Assembly (NCBI GenBank): GCA_017996395.1 | Contig: JAGOHA010000022.1 | Location: 1 to 38,325, forward strand | Length of the DNA stretch: 38,325 nt | Reading direction: 5' to 3' | From: Acidobacteriota bacterium | Lineage (GTDB): Bacteria; Acidobacteriota; JAAYUB01 | Part shown: one piece after another, positions 23,725 through 32,255 of the stretch | How the letters are laid out: each line of letters starts with the position of its first letter | Position numbering within the stretch: the first letter of the stretch is position 1 | Position numbers and translations under genes: made by a program | Notes under the pieces: generated by a model | Database searches by the model: none | What the model saw: the letters and a program-made list of their open reading frames with translations, nothing else | Told to the model about the DNA's origin: nothing

Positions 23725-25572
23725 ATGAACCGAACGGCCTGCATCCTCATTCTGCTGCTGGCGGCCGCGCGGGCGGCCGGGTGCGCGGAACCGGACTCCG
23801 CGGAAGCCCCGCCCGCGCCGGCGATCCGGGACACGGTGGTGGTCTCGGCGTCGCTGGCGCCGGCGGAACTGGATCAGGCCACGCGCGACGTGACGGTCAT
23901 CCCGGGCGAGGCGCTGCGCCGGCTGCCCGTCCGGCGAGTGACCGACGTGCTGGCTCTGGCGGCGACGGTGGATTTCCGTCCGGCGGTGGCCGGCGGATTG
24001 TTCGGCGACATCCACATCCGCGGTTCCAACGCCGCGGGCGTGGTCGTGTGCGTCGACGGCATGCGCTGGAACGACCCGCAGACGGCCCACTTCAACATGG
24101 AGCTCCCGGTGCCGCCGGAGCTGATCGAGCGGGTGGAGATCCAGACCGGCTCGAACTCGGTCTTTTTCGGCGCCGACGCGGTGGGCGGAGTGGTGAACAT
24201 CATCACGCGACGGACCGGGCCGGAGCGCGTCCGCCTGGAGGCCTCCGGCGGGTCCTTCGGCAGCGCGGGCGCATCGGCGGCCGGCACCGTGCGCCTGGGG
24301 AGCGGCGTGGCGCAAATCTACGGCGGAGTGAGCCGCAGCGACGGGTTCATGGTCAACCGGGACTACCGCCTCGGCCAGGTGTGGGCCAGCTTCACCCAGC
24401 CGCACCGGCTGGGCGAGTCGGCGCTGGCCTACGGCCACCTCGACAACGCCTTCGGCGCCCAGGGATTTTACGGTCCCTACCCGTCCTGGGAGCACACCCG
24501 GAGCCACGGCCTGCTCTGGAGCAATGCGCTGACGGGCGGGCTGTTCCGGGCCGCGCCCACCCGCGTGGACCTGTGGTGGCGGCTGCACCAGGACGACTAC
24601 ATCCTGGTGCGGGACCATCCCGAACTCTACCGGAACCGCCACGACAACCGAACCCTGCAGCTGCAGGTGCACAGCGTGGCCGCCGACACGCCGCGCTTCC
24701 GCCTCACCGCCGGCCTGGAATTGCGTCACGCCGCCCTGACGAGCAACCGCCTGGGTGACCACGGCACCGACCAGGCCGCCGGCATGCTGGAGGCGCAGTG
24801 GCGCCCCGCCCCGCAGTACCTTGTGCAGGGGACGCTCCGGGCGGATCATTTCACCGGTTACGGAACGGTCTGGACGCCGGGGCTGGGGGTGGCCTGGCTC
24901 CCCGACGGGAACTGGAAGCTGCGGGCCTTCGTCGGCAAGGCCTTCCGCACGCCGTCCTTCACGGAGTTGTACTACTGGAGCCCGGCCAACCAGGGGAACC
25001 CGGATCTGGCGCCGGAGCGGGCGGTCACCCTGGAGGGGGGCGCAGACTGGTACGGCGCCTCCGGGGCGTGCGTGTCGGCGACGGCCTTCGTCCGCCGGGA
25101 CGATGAGATGATCGACTGGATCCGCACCGCGCCCGCCGACCCGTGGCGGGCCGCCAACGTCGGCCGGGCCACCGTCGCCGGCGGCGCCATCCAGGCCGCG
25201 GCGCCGCTGGGCGAGCGGCTCCGCGTCCAGGCGGGATATGCTTACAACGAGCTGGCGCCCGTGGCGGCGGTGGACTACGAGTCGAAATACGCGCTGGACT
25301 ATTGCCGGCACCATGTCTCGGTTCAATTCGCCGGGTCGTGGGGCCCGGCCGTCACCTGGAGCATCTCGGTGCACCACAAGGTCCGGGCCGGTGTCGACGA
25401 CCGCTACACGCTGCTGGCGGCGCAGGCGGCGCGGCGCTGGCATCTGTTCGAGCTGTACGTCCGGGCGGAAAACCTGCTGGGGGAAGACTACCAGGAAATG
25501 CAGGGAGTGCCCATGCCCGGCCGGGCCGTCTATGCCGGGCTGCGGATGGAGCTGCCGCTGCCCACCCATTGA
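23725..25572 (+). CDS. TonB-dependent outer-membrane receptor, BtuB-like
   Basis: This 615-residue receptor has a signal peptide, then the TonB-box-like DTVVVSAS at about 36-43, a plug domain to about residue 165 (with IHIRGSNAAGVVVCVDGM, RVEIQTGSNSVFFGADAVGGVVNIITRR), and a 22-strand-type barrel rich in alternating strands. The compact size resembles vitamin B12 or small siderophore receptors. Ligand is unknown; no cobalamin riboswitch could fit in the predicted near-zero leader. Start ATG 23725 is chosen because it follows the -10 box at the expected distance. A Cys at residue 20 near the cleavage site is unusual but does not make a normal lipobox. Confidence 0.88.
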   Translation: MNRTACILILLLAAARAAGCAEPDSAEAPPAPAIRDTVVVSASLAPAELDQATRDVTVIPGEALRRLPVRRVTDVLALAATVDFRPAVAGGLFGDIHIRGSNAAGVVVCVDGMRWNDPQTAHFNMELPVPPELIERVEIQTGSNSVFFGADAVGGVVNIITRRTGPERVRLEASGGSFGSAGASAAGTVRLGSGVAQIYGGVSRSDGFMVNRDYRLGQVWASFTQPHRLGESALAYGHLDNAFGAQGFYGPYPSWEHTRSHGLLWSNALTGGLFRAAPTRVDLWWRLHQDDYILVRDHPELYRNRHDNRTLQLQVHSVAADTPRFRLTAGLELRHAALTSNRLGDHGTDQAAGMLEAQWRPAPQYLVQGTLRADHFTGYGTVWTPGLGVAWLPDGNWKLRAFVGKAFRTPSFTELYYWSPANQGNPDLAPERAVTLEGGADWYGASGACVSATAFVRRDDEMIDWIRTAPADPWRAANVGRATVAGGAIQAAAPLGERLRVQAGYAYNELAPVAAVDYESKYALDYCRHHVSVQFAGSWGPAVTWSISVHHKVRAGVDDRYTLLAAQAARRWHLFELYVRAENLLGEDYQEMQGVPMPGRAVYAGLRMELPLPTH

Positions 25573-25601
25573 GGGCGATCCGGCGTCGCCGGCGTTTCCA
25601 C

Positions 25602-25631
25602 TTGGCCGGCGCCTTCCAATGCGGATATAAT
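25602..25631 (+). promoter_or_regulatory. Promoter of the cytochrome operon
   Basis: TTGGCC (25602-25607) and a perfect TATAAT (25626-25631) are 18 bp apart. The leader to the ATG at 25721 would be about 80 nt. Confidence 0.55.
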
Positions 25632-25720
25632 ACCTCGAGTCGACACAAGGTACTGTGATTCTGATTCTGGCGCGCCGACCGGTAGCCCGCCGTGTCCGCC
25701 GCGCAAGCGAAGGTGTTCAC

Positions 25721-26059
25721 ATGCGAATGGATACCGCGTACCAGGCCAGCCAGCTGCTGGCTGTGATCGGCCAGGCTGCCGGCGTCCTGGCCGCCGGCGT
25801 GACCGCCGTGATCCTCACCCGCCGGCGGCGCCGCCCATGGGCCGCCTGGCTGCTGGTCGTCGGCTGGTGCGGCTGGCTGCTGCGCGACCTCGCCCAGCTG
25901 GCCGTGGTCCAGATGCTGTCGTTCGGGCTGTTCGCGGCCTGGTCCGGCCTGGCCATCGATGTGATCGGGATCCTGGCCGGCGGACTGATTGCGCTGGCGA
26001 TCGCCCTCCTGACCCGGCCGCTCCGGCCGCACCGACAGTCCGAGGTGAGCCATGGCTGA
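25721..26059 (+). CDS. Small membrane protein of the cytochrome operon, first of pair
   Basis: This 112-residue protein has three likely membrane helices (near 10-28, 38-60 and 68-90) with a cluster of arginines (TRRRRRP) between the first two. It has no heme motif and no family I recognise. ATG 25721 has AAGGTG 6 nt upstream; a longer frame from a GTG at 25655 lacks a ribosome site. It overlaps the next gene, of equal length, by 8 nt. The context suggests a membrane part of an electron-transfer module. Confidence 0.6.
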   Translation: MRMDTAYQASQLLAVIGQAAGVLAAGVTAVILTRRRRRPWAAWLLVVGWCGWLLRDLAQLAVVQMLSFGLFAAWSGLAIDVIGILAGGLIALAIALLTRPLRPHRQSEVSHG

Positions 26060-26390
26060 TCCGGACGCCCTGGTTCGCAACCTGTATCTGGCGGATGCCG
26101 GCCTCTGGGTGCTCCTGTATCTGCTGCTGGCCTGGTTGGCCTATGTGCGGATGCGGCACGCGCGGAGCGGCCCGGTGCTCGGCCTGGGCTTCTTCCTGCT
26201 GGCGCTGCGCATCATCATCCAGACCGTCCTCAACCGGCTCGTCCTGCCCGCCGCCACCCCGTCCGCCCCGCTGCTGGCGGCCTTGGAGCTGACATTCGGA
26301 ATCGCCGGCTTCCTGCTGGGGCTGTGGATCGCTTACGGGGTGCTGCTCATCCCCCGCGGACTGGACGATCCCGCCGACCTGCGCGGATGA
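26052..26390 (+). CDS. Small membrane protein of the cytochrome operon, second of pair
   Basis: This 112-residue protein has three hydrophobic segments (about 15-32, 42-62 and 76-98) and short polar ends. No heme-binding motif or named family is visible. It starts inside the end of the preceding gene and is followed by the cytochrome-barrel gene after 28 nt, so the four genes to 29192 look like one transcript. The shared length and topology with its neighbour suggest a heteromeric membrane pair. Confidence 0.6.
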   Translation: MADPDALVRNLYLADAGLWVLLYLLLAWLAYVRMRHARSGPVLGLGFFLLALRIIIQTVLNRLVLPAATPSAPLLAALELTFGIAGFLLGLWIAYGVLLIPRGLDDPADLRG

Positions 26391-26418
26391 ATAGAATCAT
26401 TCCATCATGGAGAACCGA

Positions 26419-27546
26419 ATGAACAGATTGTGCCTGAGGATTTCACGCCCGGGACCGCTGCCCCCCAGCCTCGCGGCGCTGCTGCTCGTCGTCACGGCGT
26501 CGGCGTTCGCCAACGCTGCGCCGGCGACACGGACCGGAGAACAGATCTATCTCGCCGCCTGCTCCCATTGCCACGGGGTGGACGGCCGCGGAGTCCCGGC
26601 GGAACAGCTGGCCCTGCCTGTTCCCCTGCCCGATTTCACCGATTGCCAGTTCGCCCCTCGTGAGCCCGACTCGGATTGGGCCGCGGTGATGCACGAAGGC
26701 GGTCCCGCGCGAGCGTTCCATCGCACCATGCCGGCGTTCGGTGATGCGCTGTCCGGCGAGGAACTCCAGTTGGCGCTCAACCACGTCCGCACGTTCTGCC
26801 CGGAGGCGGCCTGGCCGCGCGGCGAGCTGAACTTCCCCAAGGGGCTGATCACCGAGAAGGCCTTCCCCGAGGATGAGCTCCTGCTGGTGTCATCGGTCGC
26901 CTTGGAAGGGGACGGCGCCGTCACCAACAAGCTGGTCTACGAGAAACGGCTGGGCGCCCGGAACCAGATCGAGCTGGTGGTCCCGTTTGCCGCCCATGCC
27001 CGGGCGGAAGGGAGCTGGCAAGGCGGTCTCGGAGACATGGCCTTCGCTTTCAAGCGGGTGCTGGCCGCCAACTGGCGCACGGGGACCATCGTCAGCCTCA
27101 CGGGCGAGCTGGTGTTCCCCACCGGCAGCGAGGCCAGGGGTTTCGGCAGCGGCTGCTTCACCGTGGAGCCGTTCGTCACCTTCGGTCAGGCGCTGCCGGC
27201 GGACAGTTTCGTGCAGTTCCAGGGGGGCTTTGGAATCCCCATCGACGACGAGGCGGACAACGAAGCCTTCTGGCGGACCGCCCTGGGCAAGACCTTCACC
27301 CAGGGGATCAGCGGCCGGAGCTGGACCCCGATGGTTGAGTTCCTCGGTTCCCGGGAGCTGGCGGAGGGCAAAGCCACCGACTGGGATGTCGTCCCCCAGC
27401 TGCAGGTTTCACTGAGCCAGCGCCAGCATATCCTCTTCAACGTGGGGGTGCGCCTGCCCGTCACCGACACCGGGCCGCGCCGGACCCAACTGGTCATGTA
27501 CCTGTTGTGGGACTGGTTCGACGGCGGATTCCTGCAGGGTTGGTGA
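26419..27546 (+). CDS. Monoheme cytochrome c fused to a probable outer-membrane barrel
   Basis: This 375-residue exported protein has a signal peptide up to about residue 34, a class I cytochrome c domain with CSHCH at 48-52 and a possible Met ligand in HRTMPAFGDALSGEEL, then about 250 residues of alternating strands ending in an aromatic residue (DGGFLQGW). The C-terminal part resembles barrel proteins in the broad MetA/phenol-degradation 'transporter' group, a weak resemblance. GGAG lies 6 nt before ATG 26419; an earlier in-frame ATG is at 26407. It could carry electrons near or across the outer membrane with the pentaheme protein encoded next. Confidence 0.75.
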   Translation: MNRLCLRISRPGPLPPSLAALLLVVTASAFANAAPATRTGEQIYLAACSHCHGVDGRGVPAEQLALPVPLPDFTDCQFAPREPDSDWAAVMHEGGPARAFHRTMPAFGDALSGEELQLALNHVRTFCPEAAWPRGELNFPKGLITEKAFPEDELLLVSSVALEGDGAVTNKLVYEKRLGARNQIELVVPFAAHARAEGSWQGGLGDMAFAFKRVLAANWRTGTIVSLTGELVFPTGSEARGFGSGCFTVEPFVTFGQALPADSFVQFQGGFGIPIDDEADNEAFWRTALGKTFTQGISGRSWTPMVEFLGSRELAEGKATDWDVVPQLQVSLSQRQHILFNVGVRLPVTDTGPRRTQLVMYLLWDWFDGGFLQGW

Positions 27547-27557
27547 GGGAGGCAGTC

Positions 27558-29192
27558 ATGAGAAACACCACCGCATTGTTGATTCTGCTGGCGGCGCTCA
27601 CCAGCGCCGGCGCCCCGCTCCAAGCCGGCGGTCTGTCCGGCACCGCTCCGGCCGGTCCCGCACCGGTCTTCGGCACCGCCGACGTCTGCTTCGCCTGCCA
27701 CACGGGCGTCATCACCCCGTCCGGCCGGGACCTGTCGTTCGGCAATCAGTGGCGGACGACCATGATGGCAAACTCCGCGCGCGATCCGTACTGGATGGCC
27801 GGCGTGCGCCGGGAGATCACCGACCACCCGTCCCACCAGGCCGCCATCGAAGACGAGTGCAGCGCCTGCCACATGCCCATGGCCCGGTACCTGGCCAAAA
27901 CCGCCGGCGGGCAGGGCGCCGTGTTCGCCAACCTGCCGGTGGGCCAGGCGGCGGCCGCGCACGCCCCGCTGGCTGCCGACGGCGTATCGTGCACCCTCTG
28001 CCATCAGATGTCGGCCGCGGGCCTGGGGCAGCGGTCCACCTTCACCGCCGGGTTCGGCATCGACGCGCCCGCAACGGGCGCGGCTCCTCTGATCCACGGT
28101 CCGTTCGACGTGGACGCGGGCCGGCGGCGGATCATGCACTCGTCATCGGGATACACGCCGGCCAAGGCTGCCCACCTGAGCGAGGCGGGAGTCTGCGCGA
28201 GTTGCCACACGCTCTTCACCGCCTCCCTGGGCCCGAACGGCGAGGTGGTGGGCGAGCTGCCGGAACAGGTCCCTTACCTGGAGTGGGAGCACAGCGCCTA
28301 CGCCGGCGTCCAAAGCTGCCAGGCCTGCCACATGCCCGCCGAGGCGGAGCCGGTGGCGGTGACTCCCGTGCTCGGCGATCCGCGGCCCGCGGTCTCGGCC
28401 CATACCTTTCTCGGTGGGAACACCCTGATGATGCGCATCTTCAACCGGTATCGCGGCGAGTTGGGCGTCGCCGCCCTTCCCGAGGAACTGGATGCGGCCG
28501 CCCGGCGCACCGAGGCGCACCTGGCCGCCGAATCCGCCACGATCGCCGTGACTGCCACCCGGGCGGACAACGGCTGCCTGGTGGCCGACGTCGAAGTGGT
28601 CAACCGGGCCGGGCACAAGCTGCCCACCGCCTACCCGTCCCGCCGCGCCTGGCTCCACGTCGCCGTCCGCGATCGCAGCGGGGCGGTTGTGTTCGAATCC
28701 GGCGCTGTCTCGCCGGACGGCCGCATCGCCGGCAACGACAACGACGCCGACGCCGCCCGTTTCGAGCCGCACTACGACGAGATCACCGCCGGCGACCAGG
28801 TCCAGGTGTACGAGCCGATTCTGGGCGACCCCGCAGGCGCGGTCACCACCGGTCTGCTCACCGCCGTCTCGTACCTGAAGGACAACCGGCTGCTGCCGCG
28901 GGGTTTCGACAAGCGGACCGCGCCGAAGGATGTGGCGGTGCACGGATCGGCGTCCGCCGACGACGACTTCGCCGGCGGCGGCGACCGGATCCGCTATGCG
29001 ATGGACATGTCCGGCGCGACCGGCCCGTTCACCGTCAGCGTCCGGCTCTATTACCAGTCCATCGGCTACCGCTGGGCGAAAAATCTGGCCGGCCGGACCG
29101 ACGCGGAAAGCGTCCGGTTCACCCGCTACTACGACGCCATGGCCGCGGGGTCGGCGGTGGTATTGGCCGAGGGTTACGCAAAAGTGGAGTGA
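27558..29192 (+). CDS. Exported pentaheme c-type cytochrome
   Basis: This 544-residue protein has a signal peptide and five CxxCH heme sites: CFACH, CSACH, CTLCH, CASCH and CQACH, all within the first 280 residues. Extra histidines such as HPSHQ and HSS could serve as second ligands. The C-terminal half has no heme sites and contains beta-rich segments (NGCLVADVEVVNRAGHKLPTA-type strands, with HKLPT common in multiheme cytochromes of the NrfA/c554-related groups). ATG 27558 follows GGAGG and lies 11 nt after the cytochrome-barrel stop. It is a periplasmic or surface electron carrier, and the acceptor is unknown. Confidence 0.88.
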   Translation: MRNTTALLILLAALTSAGAPLQAGGLSGTAPAGPAPVFGTADVCFACHTGVITPSGRDLSFGNQWRTTMMANSARDPYWMAGVRREITDHPSHQAAIEDECSACHMPMARYLAKTAGGQGAVFANLPVGQAAAAHAPLAADGVSCTLCHQMSAAGLGQRSTFTAGFGIDAPATGAAPLIHGPFDVDAGRRRIMHSSSGYTPAKAAHLSEAGVCASCHTLFTASLGPNGEVVGELPEQVPYLEWEHSAYAGVQSCQACHMPAEAEPVAVTPVLGDPRPAVSAHTFLGGNTLMMRIFNRYRGELGVAALPEELDAAARRTEAHLAAESATIAVTATRADNGCLVADVEVVNRAGHKLPTAYPSRRAWLHVAVRDRSGAVVFESGAVSPDGRIAGNDNDADAARFEPHYDEITAGDQVQVYEPILGDPAGAVTTGLLTAVSYLKDNRLLPRGFDKRTAPKDVAVHGSASADDDFAGGGDRIRYAMDMSGATGPFTVSVRLYYQSIGYRWAKNLAGRTDAESVRFTRYYDAMAAGSAVVLAEGYAKVE

Positions 29193-29261
29193 ATCCCGAT
29201 CCAGAGATCACCCGACCTCCCCGGCGAGCGCCGGGGGCGGGCTGGGCCCGTTCGATACCGA

Positions 29262-29290
29262 AGGCCGCAGGCGATGCATGCGGCCTATTT
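29262..29290 (+). terminator. Probable terminator of the cytochrome operon
   Basis: AGGCCGCA (29262-29269) pairs with TGCGGCCT (29279-29286) around a 9-nt loop and is followed by ATTTT. A second GC hairpin, CCCCGGC/GCCGGGG, stands upstream at 29219-29236. Confidence 0.5.
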
Positions 29291-29367
29291 TCATGTCCGG
29301 GAGCAGCGGGTGGAATTTTGACCGTGTAACCGGCCGTGGCTGTGTTGCTATTCGGGTGCAGTGATGC

Positions 29368-30093
29368 TCAGTGGGGACCCCACGGACCGCCCCGCCGCGG
29401 CGGGTCGTTCCGGTACACCTTGAACTTGCGGCGGTACCACCAGCCCCGCAGCCGGAGCCAGCGATATTTCAGGTCCGGCAGCAGGGTCCGGTACCTGAGC
29501 AGGAGGTAGCCGAAGGCCATTCCCCCGAGATGCGCCACGTGGGCGATGCCGTCTTTCACCCCCGAAAGCGAGAACATCAGCTCCAGGACGATGGTCGCCA
29601 CCACCAGGTACTTCGCCTTCACCGGAATGACGAAGAACACGAGCAGGTACCGGTTGGGGAAGTACATGGCGTACGCCAGCAGGATCGCGTACATGGCGCC
29701 CGACGCCCCCACGATGGCGGCGGCGGAAAACGGGCTGACCGCCAGGCTGCACAGGCCGGCGCCCACGCCGGTGATCAGGTAGAACGCCACGAACCGGCGC
29801 CGCCCGAGGATGCCCTCGATCTCCGGACCGAACATCCACAGGATGAGCATGTTGAACACGATGTGCAGGAGCTGGGGACCGTGCAGGAACATGTAGGTGA
29901 CCAGGCGCCAGACCTGCCCGCCCAGCGTCACCGTCACCGGGATCAGGCTCATCCAGAGATCGAGCCAGTAGAAATGCAGGGAGCGGTCGAATGTCTGCCC
30001 CAGGTAGACCGCGATGTTGAGGATGAGGAGCGTCTTGACCACGGGGGTCAGGGGCGGTCCGATGGAGACGCGGGTCTGGTAGGTGTGGCTCAT
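29368..30093 (-). CDS. Rhomboid-family intramembrane serine protease
   Basis: This 241-residue six-helix protein has the rhomboid catalytic pair: Ser131 in VGASGAMYA and His188 in HVAHLGGMAFG, plus the HxxxN motif with His77 and Asn81 in LLHIVFNML. It cuts membrane proteins within their helices. A basic, Pro-rich C-terminal tail follows. On the minus strand TATAGT (30107-30102) ends 8 nt before the ATG at 30093 and there is no Shine-Dalgarno sequence, so the mRNA is probably leaderless. The gene is divergent from the BMC operon. Confidence 0.92.
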   Translation of the reverse strand: MSHTYQTRVSIGPPLTPVVKTLLILNIAVYLGQTFDRSLHFYWLDLWMSLIPVTVTLGGQVWRLVTYMFLHGPQLLHIVFNMLILWMFGPEIEGILGRRRFVAFYLITGVGAGLCSLAVSPFSAAAIVGASGAMYAILLAYAMYFPNRYLLVFFVIPVKAKYLVVATIVLELMFSLSGVKDGIAHVAHLGGMAFGYLLLRYRTLLPDLKYRWLRLRGWWYRRKFKVYRNDPPRRGGPWGPH

Positions 30094-30101
30094 GGGCTTT
30101 C

Positions 30102-30107
30102 ACTATA
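30102..30107 (-). promoter_or_regulatory. -10 box of the rhomboid gene, predicted leaderless
   Basis: TATAGT on the minus strand ends 8 nt before the ATG at 30093. No -35 is clear. Confidence 0.45.
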
Positions 30108-30171
30108 CCCAAACGGTCCGCGGCGAGACAAGTGAAATCACCGGCGCAAACGCGCAAGTCCATCTTTTATA

Positions 30172-30200
30172 TTGAAAAACCACCGGTGCTCTTTTACAAT
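30172..30200 (+). promoter_or_regulatory. Promoter of the BMC operon with palindrome in the spacer
   Basis: TTGAAA (30172-30177) and TACAAT (30195-30200) are exactly 17 bp apart, each five of six to consensus. The spacer holds the perfect palindrome CACCGGTG (30181-30188), a possible operator. The leader is about 35 nt and includes GGAGG before the first ATG. Confidence 0.65.
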
Positions 30201-30241
30201 CCAACCATCATCTACCCGCAACAGGATCAGGAGGCAATCGT

Positions 30242-30550
30242 ATGAGCGAATCCTTGGAAGCCCTGGGCATGATCGAAACCCGAGGTTTCACCGCCATGGT
30301 GGAATCCGCCGACGCCATGGTCAAGGCGGCCAAAGTGGTGCTGGTCGGTTATGAAAAGACCGGCGGCGGCCTCAACACGGCCATCGTGCGCGGCGACGTC
30401 GCCGCGGTGAAAGCCGCCACGGATGCCGGTGCGGCGGCCGCCCGCAAGGTGGGCGAGCTGATTGCCGTCCATGTGATCCCGCGGCCGCATCCGAACCTGG
30501 ACGATGTGCTGCCCATCATCCCCAGGGACCGGGCCAAGGGCAAGGCATAA
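30242..30550 (+). CDS. Bacterial microcompartment hexameric shell protein (BMC-H)
   Basis: This 102-residue single BMC-domain protein is close to PduA/EutM/CcmK types: [10 protein letters not shown] at the start, [19 protein letters not shown], and [15 protein letters not shown] at the end. Hexamers tile the shell facets. The pore loop reads KTGGG (residues 39-43), where PduA has KIGSG, so the pore is lined by small residues. It is first in the operon after a strong promoter and GGAGG. High expression is expected because it is the main facet component. Confidence 0.96.
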   Translation: MSESLEALGMIETRGFTAMVESADAMVKAAKVVLVGYEKTGGGLNTAIVRGDVAAVKAATDAGAAAARKVGELIAVHVIPRPHPNLDDVLPIIPRDRAKGKA

Positions 30551-30604
30551 CACGATCCGGGGGGTGCGCCGCATCCCCCGGGCTTTCTCTCCCGGACAGA
30601 CGCG

Positions 30605-30874
30605 ATGATCATCGGTCGAGTGTGCGGCACGGTCGTAGCCACCCGCAAGGATCCCCGGCTCGAGGGGAAGAAGCTCCTCATTGTCGAGCGGCTGAACCCG
30701 GCCGACGGGACGCCGGGCGGGTACATCATCGCCGTCGACACCGTGGGCGCCGGAGCCGGCGAACGCGTCCTGTGCGTCAGCGGCTCCTCGGCCCGTCTCT
30801 CCCACGGCATGAAGGACCACCCGGTCGACACCGCCATCATCGCCATCATCGACTCCATCTGCCTGGACCGATAG
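30605..30874 (+). CDS. Microcompartment pentameric vertex protein (BMC-P, EutN/CcmL family)
   Basis: This 89-residue protein has the EutN/CcmL pattern: [54 protein letters not shown] and the end [11 protein letters not shown]. Pentamers close the corners of the icosahedral shell. It follows the hexamer gene after 54 nt and precedes the PduS-like gene by 7 nt. The ribosome site is weak, which fits the low amount needed. Confidence 0.96.
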   Translation: MIIGRVCGTVVATRKDPRLEGKKLLIVERLNPADGTPGGYIIAVDTVGAGAGERVLCVSGSSARLSHGMKDHPVDTAIIAIIDSICLDR

Positions 30875-30881
30875 GGCTCGC

Positions 30882-32255
30882 ATGCCCGCCGCCCGTCCGC
30901 CGGTTCTCGATTTTCCCACACTGCAGCGTCGCATCGAGGAAGCCGGCGTCGTCGGCATGGGCGGCGGCGGCTTCCCCACCCACCGCAAGCTGCGGCCGAG
31001 CCTGCACACCGTGATCATCAACGGCGCCGAGTGCGAGCCGCTGCTGGCCACCGACCGCCACCTGCTGGCCAACCACCTGGCCGAGATCGTGGCCGGCGCC
31101 GGCGCGGTGGCCCGCACCGGCGGCGCCGCCGAGGTGGCTCTCGCGGTCAAAGCCAAGCACGCCGACCTGGCCCGGCGCCTGGCGCCGACCGCGGACGGCG
31201 TGCCGCTCCGCCTGGCGGCATTGCCGGACATCTACCCCTCCGGCGACGAATTTTTCATCATCCGGGACGTCGCCGGCCGGGTGCTGCCCCAGCGCACCAT
31301 CCCGGCGGACGCCGGCTTTTTCGTGGGCAACGCCGCCACGTTCAAGGCGATCCACGACGCGCTGCGCGGCGTCCCGCTGACCCGGCGCTACGTCACCGTC
31401 TGCGGCGCGGTGGCCCGCCCCGTCACCGTCGAGGCGGCCATCGGCACACCGTTCCGCGAGCTGGCCGCCGCCGCGGGCGGCGCCACGGCGCCCGACGTCC
31501 GCTACCTGGAGGGGGGCGTGCTCATGGGCGCGCTGACCAGCCTGGACGCGCCGGTGACCAAGACCACGGCGGCCCTGATCGCGCTGCCCGCCGACCACCC
31601 GGCGATCCTGGAGCGCACCCGGCCGCTGCACTATTCGGTCAAGATCGCCGAGCACATCTGCTGCCAGTGCCGCAAGTGCACCGAGCTGTGCTCCCGCTAT
31701 CTCATCGGCCACGACATCGAGCCGCACAAGCTGATGCGCCTCATCGGCTCGGCCCGGGACTACCGCGATCTCCACTCCGACACGGTCTTCCACTGCTCGG
31801 GGTGCGGCCTCTGCTCCCTGGTCGCCTGCCCGTTCGACCTGTCGCCGCGACGGCTCATCATGGAATCGCGCCGGAGCTTCCCCCGCCCGGACGCGCCCGC
31901 CGGCGAGCCCGCCGGTCGCGCCGACGCCGGGTTGTTCACCGTTCCGACCCGCCGGCTGATCCGGCACCTGCGCCTCGACGCCTACGACCGGCCGGCCGAA
32001 TTCGCCGGGCCCTTGCCGGTGCCGGCGGAGCTTTGCCTGCCGCTCCGGCAGCACGCCGGCGTGGCGGCGGAGCCGGCGGTCCGCACCGGGCAGCGGGTGG
32101 CCGCGGAGCAGGCCGTCGGCCGGGTCCCGGCCGGCGCCCTGGGCGCCCACGTGCACGCGCCCGTCGCCGGAACGGTGGTCCGCGCGGACGACGTCGTGGT
32201 CATCGCCACCGCCCCGCCCCGCGCCCGAAGATCCCGTGGAGGAGACACCGCATGA
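30882..32255 (+). CDS. pduS: PduS-like Fe-S flavoprotein (RnfC/Nqo1-related reductase)
   Basis: This 457-residue electron carrier has the glycine-rich FMN/NAD region GVVGMGGGGFPTHRK (22-36), then GAECEPLLATD, an SLBB-like part, and two 4Fe-4S motifs: C260, C263, C266, C270 and C305, C308, C311, C316. The C-terminal 80 residues (HVHAPVAGTVV) form an RnfC-type barrel-sandwich domain. In Pdu systems PduS reduces cob(II)alamin or passes NADH electrons inside the compartment, working with PduT. The stop overlaps the PduT-like start (ATGA). Which cofactor it serves here is unknown, because no enzyme core is present. Confidence 0.9.
   Translation: MPAARPPVLDFPTLQRRIEEAGVVGMGGGGFPTHRKLRPSLHTVIINGAECEPLLATDRHLLANHLAEIVAGAGAVARTGGAAEVALAVKAKHADLARRLAPTADGVPLRLAALPDIYPSGDEFFIIRDVAGRVLPQRTIPADAGFFVGNAATFKAIHDALRGVPLTRRYVTVCGAVARPVTVEAAIGTPFRELAAAAGGATAPDVRYLEGGVLMGALTSLDAPVTKTTAALIALPADHPAILERTRPLHYSVKIAEHICCQCRKCTELCSRYLIGHDIEPHKLMRLIGSARDYRDLHSDTVFHCSGCGLCSLVACPFDLSPRRLIMESRRSFPRPDAPAGEPAGRADAGLFTVPTRRLIRHLRLDAYDRPAEFAGPLPVPAELCLPLRQHAGVAAEPAVRTGQRVAAEQAVGRVPAGALGAHVHAPVAGTVVRADDVVVIATAPPRARRSRGGDTA

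Noticed and set aside
23671..25569. A 632-codon minus-strand frame covering the TonB receptor.
   Set aside because: It is antisense to a clear plug-and-barrel receptor and has His/Arg/Gly-rich shadow composition.
29348..30163. A second, slightly longer minus-strand frame over the rhomboid gene.
   Set aside because: It is another reading frame of the same strand without rhomboid motifs. The frame at 29368-30093 has the catalytic Ser and His.
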